This document shows, one piece after another, positions 51,623-55,309 of a stretch of DNA of 55,309 bases. The notes under the pieces are model-generated. The model saw only the letters and a program-made list of their open reading frames with translations, ran no database searches and had not been told where the DNA came from. The stretch's first letter is position 1, and every line of letters begins with the position of its first letter. A program made the position numbers and the translations under genes. Source of the stretch: an uncultured bacterium (GTDB lineage Bacteria; Cyanobacteriota; Vampirovibrionia; Gastranaerophilales; Gastranaerophilaceae); the NCBI GenBank assembly GCA_949285255.1, contig CASDXV010000007.1:36288-91596 (forward strand), in the 5' to 3' direction.

Positions 51623-53305
51623 ATGAGCCCACAAGAAGAAAACTCTATAGATTACATAAAAAAGTCCTTTGAACTAAAAAATTCAAAGTTGTATAAAGAA
51701 GCAATTGAAATGCTCTACAAAGCTCTTGAGCTTGAAGAGGGCAGAGCAAATACTGAAATTATCTCTCAAATAGGCGATTTGTATGTACTTTTAAAAAACT
51801 ACGAGCGCGCTATTGAAGAGTATGAAAAAGTCTTGGACATTGACAAAAAACACATCCACTCGCTTGATGAAATGTCAAAAATATATTTTCTTATGGGCAA
51901 TTATCCAAAAGCCCTTGAGGTATCCAAAAAACTCCTTGAATCAACAAGTGAGGCTAAGTATTACATAAATCATTTTCAGATTTTATATAAACTTAAATAC
52001 TTTGATAAAATGAGCGAGTTGTATGAATCAATAAGCGAAAACTTAAAAAATCACCCCCATATACTCTACCTTATGTCAAAAACAGGATTGTACCCGAAGG
52101 TAGAATTTCTAAAAAGAGCAGCAGATGGGGATAGAAACCTCGCTTGTGCTTATTTTGAACTTGCTATAGAGTATTTTAACGAAGAAAAGTTCAATGAGGC
52201 AAAACCGCTTTTTAAACACGTAATTGAGTTAGAAAAAAATTCAAATGCGTATTTTTACCTTGGAATGATTGAACATATCGAGGGTAATTTCTTTGATGCT
52301 ATTGATAATTACCTTGAGTGCATAAAACTTGATAAAACAAATGACAGATGCTGCTTTGAGCTTGCAAAAGCATACATTGACATTAACTGGCTTGAAGAAG
52401 CACAAATTGCAATTAAAGGCTCTATAGGAATTTTAAAACTAAAAGACGAAAACTCCCTAAAGCTTGACGAGCACCATTTTTTACTCGCTTGGATTTTATC
52501 TAAACAAGACGATACAAAAGGTGCACTTTTGTACCTTGATTTGATAAATAAAGATTCAAAAATGTATCCTAATGCTCAAATTCTTAAAAATACCCTTAAT
52601 TTAACAAGCGACAACTACATAAGCGCAAAAGAAGTTTTGGAAAATTATTACAATAACAACCCCGATGATTCAAAAAACCCGATTTTAATAGAATCACTGG
52701 GAAAAATTTATAAAAACCTTAAACTCTACAAAGAAGCCATAAATCTTTATGAAAAAGCGCTTGAGTTTTTCCCGAATTCTCTTTTTTATGCGCTTGAATT
52801 AACAGATATTTTAATTGATGACAAACAATATGACAAAGCTCTTGAACTTGCAAAAAAACTTGAACATCAAGCACCCAAGTGCCCAAGCACTTATAATTCT
52901 TTGGCAAGAATATATTACAGACTAAAAAACTACGATGCTGCAATTGAAAATTTAAAAATTCTAAATCAGCTTGATATAAATAACGCAGAGGGATTTTATT
53001 TCTTAGGCCTTGTACAAAATGACACCTGTCAAGCTCAAGCAGCGCTTGAGAACTTCAAAATCGCCCTTACGCTTAATCCCATGCCCGCAAAATACTACGC
53101 TCAAACCGCAAGAGCATACGAAACTCTCGGCGATTATGAAAACGCTATGCTCTATATAAAGGAAGCAATTGAGATAGCACCTGAAGAAATTAATTACAAA
53201 AGACAGGCAAAAGACATAGCCCAAAAAATGAACGACAAAGAAAGAGTCGACTTTTACTCTTCTCAAATCAGCCGCCTTGAGCAGCTTTTAAGGCAAAGAG
53301 GCTAG
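51623..53305 (+). CDS. long TPR-repeat protein, 560 aa
   Basis: A soluble protein composed almost wholly of TPR repeats, about 13-15 units (YERAIEEYEKVLDIDKKHIH, YPKALEVSKKLLEST, FFDAIDNYLECIKLDKTNDR, YKEAINLYEKALEFFPNSLF, YENAMLYIKEAIEIAPEEIN). It lacks a signal peptide, membrane helix or catalytic domain. It probably works as a scaffold; a glycosyltransferase-associated role is conceivable because it shares a promoter with the divergent GT2 gene, but this is inference. Its stop overlaps the convergent U32 gene by 4 nt. Confidence 0.88.
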   Translation: MSPQEENSIDYIKKSFELKNSKLYKEAIEMLYKALELEEGRANTEIISQIGDLYVLLKNYERAIEEYEKVLDIDKKHIHSLDEMSKIYFLMGNYPKALEVSKKLLESTSEAKYYINHFQILYKLKYFDKMSELYESISENLKNHPHILYLMSKTGLYPKVEFLKRAADGDRNLACAYFELAIEYFNEEKFNEAKPLFKHVIELEKNSNAYFYLGMIEHIEGNFFDAIDNYLECIKLDKTNDRCCFELAKAYIDINWLEEAQIAIKGSIGILKLKDENSLKLDEHHFLLAWILSKQDDTKGALLYLDLINKDSKMYPNAQILKNTLNLTSDNYISAKEVLENYYNNNPDDSKNPILIESLGKIYKNLKLYKEAINLYEKALEFFPNSLFYALELTDILIDDKQYDKALELAKKLEHQAPKCPSTYNSLARIYYRLKNYDAAIENLKILNQLDINNAEGFYFLGLVQNDTCQAQAALENFKIALTLNPMPAKYYAQTARAYETLGDYENAMLYIKEAIEIAPEEINYKRQAKDIAQKMNDKERVDFYSSQISRLEQLLRQRG

Positions 53306-55101
53306 TTTTCTTCTTTTATAATCATCTCGCAGTTTTTGCAGTCAAACTCAAGTTTAAATTTCTTTGAATTTTCATCCAGCAAAAATAGTTTCTCTTTTTG
53401 ATTTGCACCTTTTTTAAGGCACATATTTAAGGCTCGTCTTATACAGTGCTTTGTCCTCATAAGTTCAGCATTTTGGACTTTTTTTGCTTCGTATGATTTT
53501 TCTTTTACATCAACTCCGCAGTCTTTATAAAATTCAAGCGCTTTTGTGTTGTGGGCATTCAGTCTGTAGTCATTATTTTTAAGCGGAAATTTTGCAGGGG
53601 TAATAACTTTATTTTTGTGACTTGCACGTTTTTTTTCATATTCTTCAAGTCTGTTTTTTATGGCCTTATCGAAAAGCTCTCTTCTGTATGCATTAATCTG
53701 CGCAACTTTTAGGAAAGCAAGGTTGTTTTCATCTTTAAAATCAATTTGTTCAACATAAAAATCGCTCTCGCCGGATTTTTGAAGTTGTGATATATATGTT
53801 TTTTTAACAACATCAGGGTTAGTTGCACTTTGTGCGTCTTTAATTTCAACACTTGCTAAAATACCATCTTCATCAACAGAAATTATTTTATCCTGAAACA
53901 CAGTTATCTTTAGTGCGATTTTTCTTTTTGTTTTTGAATTTTTTAATTTTTTTTCAAACTCAAAATCTAAATTCCTGTATATTTCTTGCCCTGTTTTTAA
54001 TTCAGGCATTTTGTTGGGGTATACAAAATACCCGCCTTGCGTTTTTTCAACCTTATTTACAAGCATTCCCGATAACTCGCCTGCAAAAAATCCACTCAGG
54101 CCATCCTGCGGGTTAATTTGTGTTTTTGTTTTAATTTTAAAATATTTATTGTTTTTAAATTCAACCTTACCTATAAATTCTCCCCTGTTTTTTGGCGTAT
54201 CGAGGTTAAAAATATCATCATTTTTGCCGCGAAGAAAATATGAAGTATAATCGCGATTAAAACTTTTGTTTAAGTCCGGCGCAAAGTCGTAAAATACTTT
54301 TCCCGATGATATTCTTTTATAGTTTTTAAGCTTCAAATTATAAAAAGCAGTGACATTTTTTACATAATTTTCATCTTTTAAGCGTCCCTCAATTTTAAAA
54401 GACACAACACCTGCTTTTACTAAATCATCTATACAATCCTTGGCGCAAAAATCTTTAAGATTAAGCAAATGCTTATCTTTTACATAAATTTTTCCCTTAT
54501 CGTTAATAAGAGTATATTTTTTTCTGCAAGGCTGCGCACACTCGCCCCGATTAGCCGAGCGAGCGCCTTGAGAACGACTCAAATAGCACTGACCGCTGTA
54601 TGAAACACAAAGTGCGCCGTGGATAAAAGTTTCTATTTCTATTTTTGAATTTTTACATATTTCTTTTATCTCATCTAATGACAACTCCCGAGCAAGAATT
54701 GCCCTATCAAAACCAAGCTTTTCAAAAAATTTTACCTTGTCTAAATCCCTTATATCGCACTGTGTACTTGCCGAGATTAAAAAAGGAGGCAATTTGAGTT
54801 TTAAAATACCAAAATCTTGAACAATTATGCCGTCGATTCCAATTTCATAAAGGTTATCAAGCATTTTTTGCACTTGATTTATTTCACTGTCATCAAGAAT
54901 TGTATTTAGCGTCACATACACTCTTACAAAAAACTTATGAGCATATTTTACAACTTGCGCTATATCTTCAAGACTGTTTGAGGCGTTTTTCCTTGCTCCG
55001 TATAACGGAGCACCGATGTACAGGGCATCTGCGCCATATTCAATAGCTGATATTGCACATTTTTTATCTTTAGCAGGTGAAAGTAATTCCAGTTTATTCA
55101 T
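53302..55101 (-). CDS. rlhA: U32 family protein, RlhA-like
   Basis: A 599-residue protein of the peptidase U32 family. The N-terminal TIM-barrel-like domain starts LELLSPAKDKKCAISAIEYG, with GADALYIGAP. The U32 signature region ETFIHGALCVSYSGQCYLS is followed by GECAQPCRKKY; its cysteines probably hold an iron-sulfur cluster. Long size with a C-terminal DUF3656-like part fits RlhA, which hydroxylates C2501 of 23S rRNA, rather than the shorter tRNA hydroxylase TrhP. ATG 55101 is the conserved start; a GTG at 55113 is an alternative. The specific RNA target is inferred from architecture. Confidence 0.85.
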   Translation of the reverse strand: MNKLELLSPAKDKKCAISAIEYGADALYIGAPLYGARKNASNSLEDIAQVVKYAHKFFVRVYVTLNTILDDSEINQVQKMLDNLYEIGIDGIIVQDFGILKLKLPPFLISASTQCDIRDLDKVKFFEKLGFDRAILARELSLDEIKEICKNSKIEIETFIHGALCVSYSGQCYLSRSQGARSANRGECAQPCRKKYTLINDKGKIYVKDKHLLNLKDFCAKDCIDDLVKAGVVSFKIEGRLKDENYVKNVTAFYNLKLKNYKRISSGKVFYDFAPDLNKSFNRDYTSYFLRGKNDDIFNLDTPKNRGEFIGKVEFKNNKYFKIKTKTQINPQDGLSGFFAGELSGMLVNKVEKTQGGYFVYPNKMPELKTGQEIYRNLDFEFEKKLKNSKTKRKIALKITVFQDKIISVDEDGILASVEIKDAQSATNPDVVKKTYISQLQKSGESDFYVEQIDFKDENNLAFLKVAQINAYRRELFDKAIKNRLEEYEKKRASHKNKVITPAKFPLKNNDYRLNAHNTKALEFYKDCGVDVKEKSYEAKKVQNAELMRTKHCIRRALNMCLKKGANQKEKLFLLDENSKKFKLEFDCKNCEMIIKEEN

Positions 55102-55113
55102 TTTATAGTCCAC

Positions 55114-55290
55114 AAATACTATTAAAATATCTTATTTTTTAAAGGTCAATAATACAAATATAATTTATAAGTATGTATCTTTTTGTAAAAAATATTTTTA
55201 TAATATTGTAAAATTTACACTTTTTATTTAATATATAAATATATTTTACAATTACATCACCAATACTCCCCAAAAAAGAAAGATATACAA
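55114..55290. other. AT-rich intergenic region with TTGTAAAA repeats
   Basis: It contains two direct copies of TTGTAAAA (55183-55190 and 55206-55213) and an inverted copy TTTTACAA (55244-55251). The last two form a 10-bp perfect inverted repeat ATTGTAAAAT/ATTTTACAAT with a 28-nt spacer. A TATAAT is at 55199-55204. No gene is seen in it. Confidence 0.45.
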
Positions 55291-55309
55291 ATGGTTAAAA
55301 AATACTGCG
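55291..55309 (+). CDS. possible start of a further gene, truncated by the window end
   Basis: An ATG followed by codons for V-K-K-Y-C, preceded by AGAAAG at about 9 nt. Too short to identify; only the ribosome-binding site and the free upstream region support it. Confidence 0.35.

Noticed and set aside
1-55309. CRISPR arrays, tRNA/rRNA genes, insertion sequences
   Set aside because: No regularly spaced direct repeats, cloverleaf-like sequences, transposase genes or terminal inverted repeats were found by reading; intergenic spaces are mostly under 200 nt.

Overview
The window is 55 kb of AT-rich, densely packed bacterial chromosome with no rRNA, tRNA, CRISPR array, insertion sequence or prophage that I can see. 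The best fit is a flagellated, fermentative, non-photosynthetic member of the Cyanobacteria-related Melainabacteria/Vampirovibrionia, probably a gut Gastranaerophilales. The reasons are the low GC, a diderm envelope (an RND pump with a lipoprotein adaptor, signal peptides), anaerobe-type oxygen defence (2Fe superoxide reductase plus ferritin), and two large multi-pass proteins with a short N-terminal SF[T/K]G peptide, which I associate from memory with that group. This placement is an inference and was not checked by phylogeny.

Layout. 1-3.3 kb: 3' part of a SulP transporter, desulfoferrodoxin-ferritin operon, endonuclease III, thioredoxin. 3.3-8 kb (minus): large SFTG membrane protein, then a phosphohexomutase. 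8.2-11.8 kb: REC-PAS histidine kinase, LuxR-type regulator, secreted protein, mini SprA-like protein. 11.8-15 kb: tsaE-tsaB (t6A), a 58-codon ORF, an unknown gene, xerC. 15-19 kb: RND adaptor and pump. 19-23 kb (minus): bioF-like gene, alanine/Na+ symporter, LysM membrane protein, double-HTH regulator. 23-30 kb: pth, two secreted proteins, comEC, yebC, TPR-glutaredoxin pair, ftsB/divIC-like gene. 30-36 kb: asparaginase, a MshEN-like protein, and the flagellar set flaG-fliS-(fliT-like)-CDF transporter-fliD. 36-42 kb: rlmN, HD-GYP, trmFO, pepA, mscS, TPR. 43-49 kb: second SFKG membrane protein, a 27-aa membrane peptide gene, ribF, relA/spoT, DUF167. 49-55 kb: GAF-GGDEF-HD-GYP enzyme, glycosyltransferase 2, long TPR protein, U32/RlhA-like protein, and the first codons of a further gene.

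How the parts relate. Cyclic-di-GMP enzymes (an intact GGDEF-HD-GYP protein and a second HD-GYP protein) share the window with flagellar export/cap genes and a degenerate MshEN-like protein, suggesting a motility-linked second-messenger layer. Much of the rest is tRNA/rRNA modification and translation (tsaB, tsaE, trmFO, rlmN, rlhA-like, pth) and stringent response.

The most striking non-gene signal is in the promoters. About ten genes have a good -10 hexamer (TATAAT or TAAAAT) ending almost exactly 6 nt before the start codon and no Shine-Dalgarno, so transcription should begin on the A or G of the start codon (leaderless mRNA). Other genes in the same window have clear Shine-Dalgarno sequences. 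One divergent pair (51557/51623) uses a mirror-image promoter in which a single palindromic -35 (TTGCAA) has 17-nt spacers to a -10 on each side, each leading to a leaderless start. Two other divergent pairs share palindromic -10 elements.
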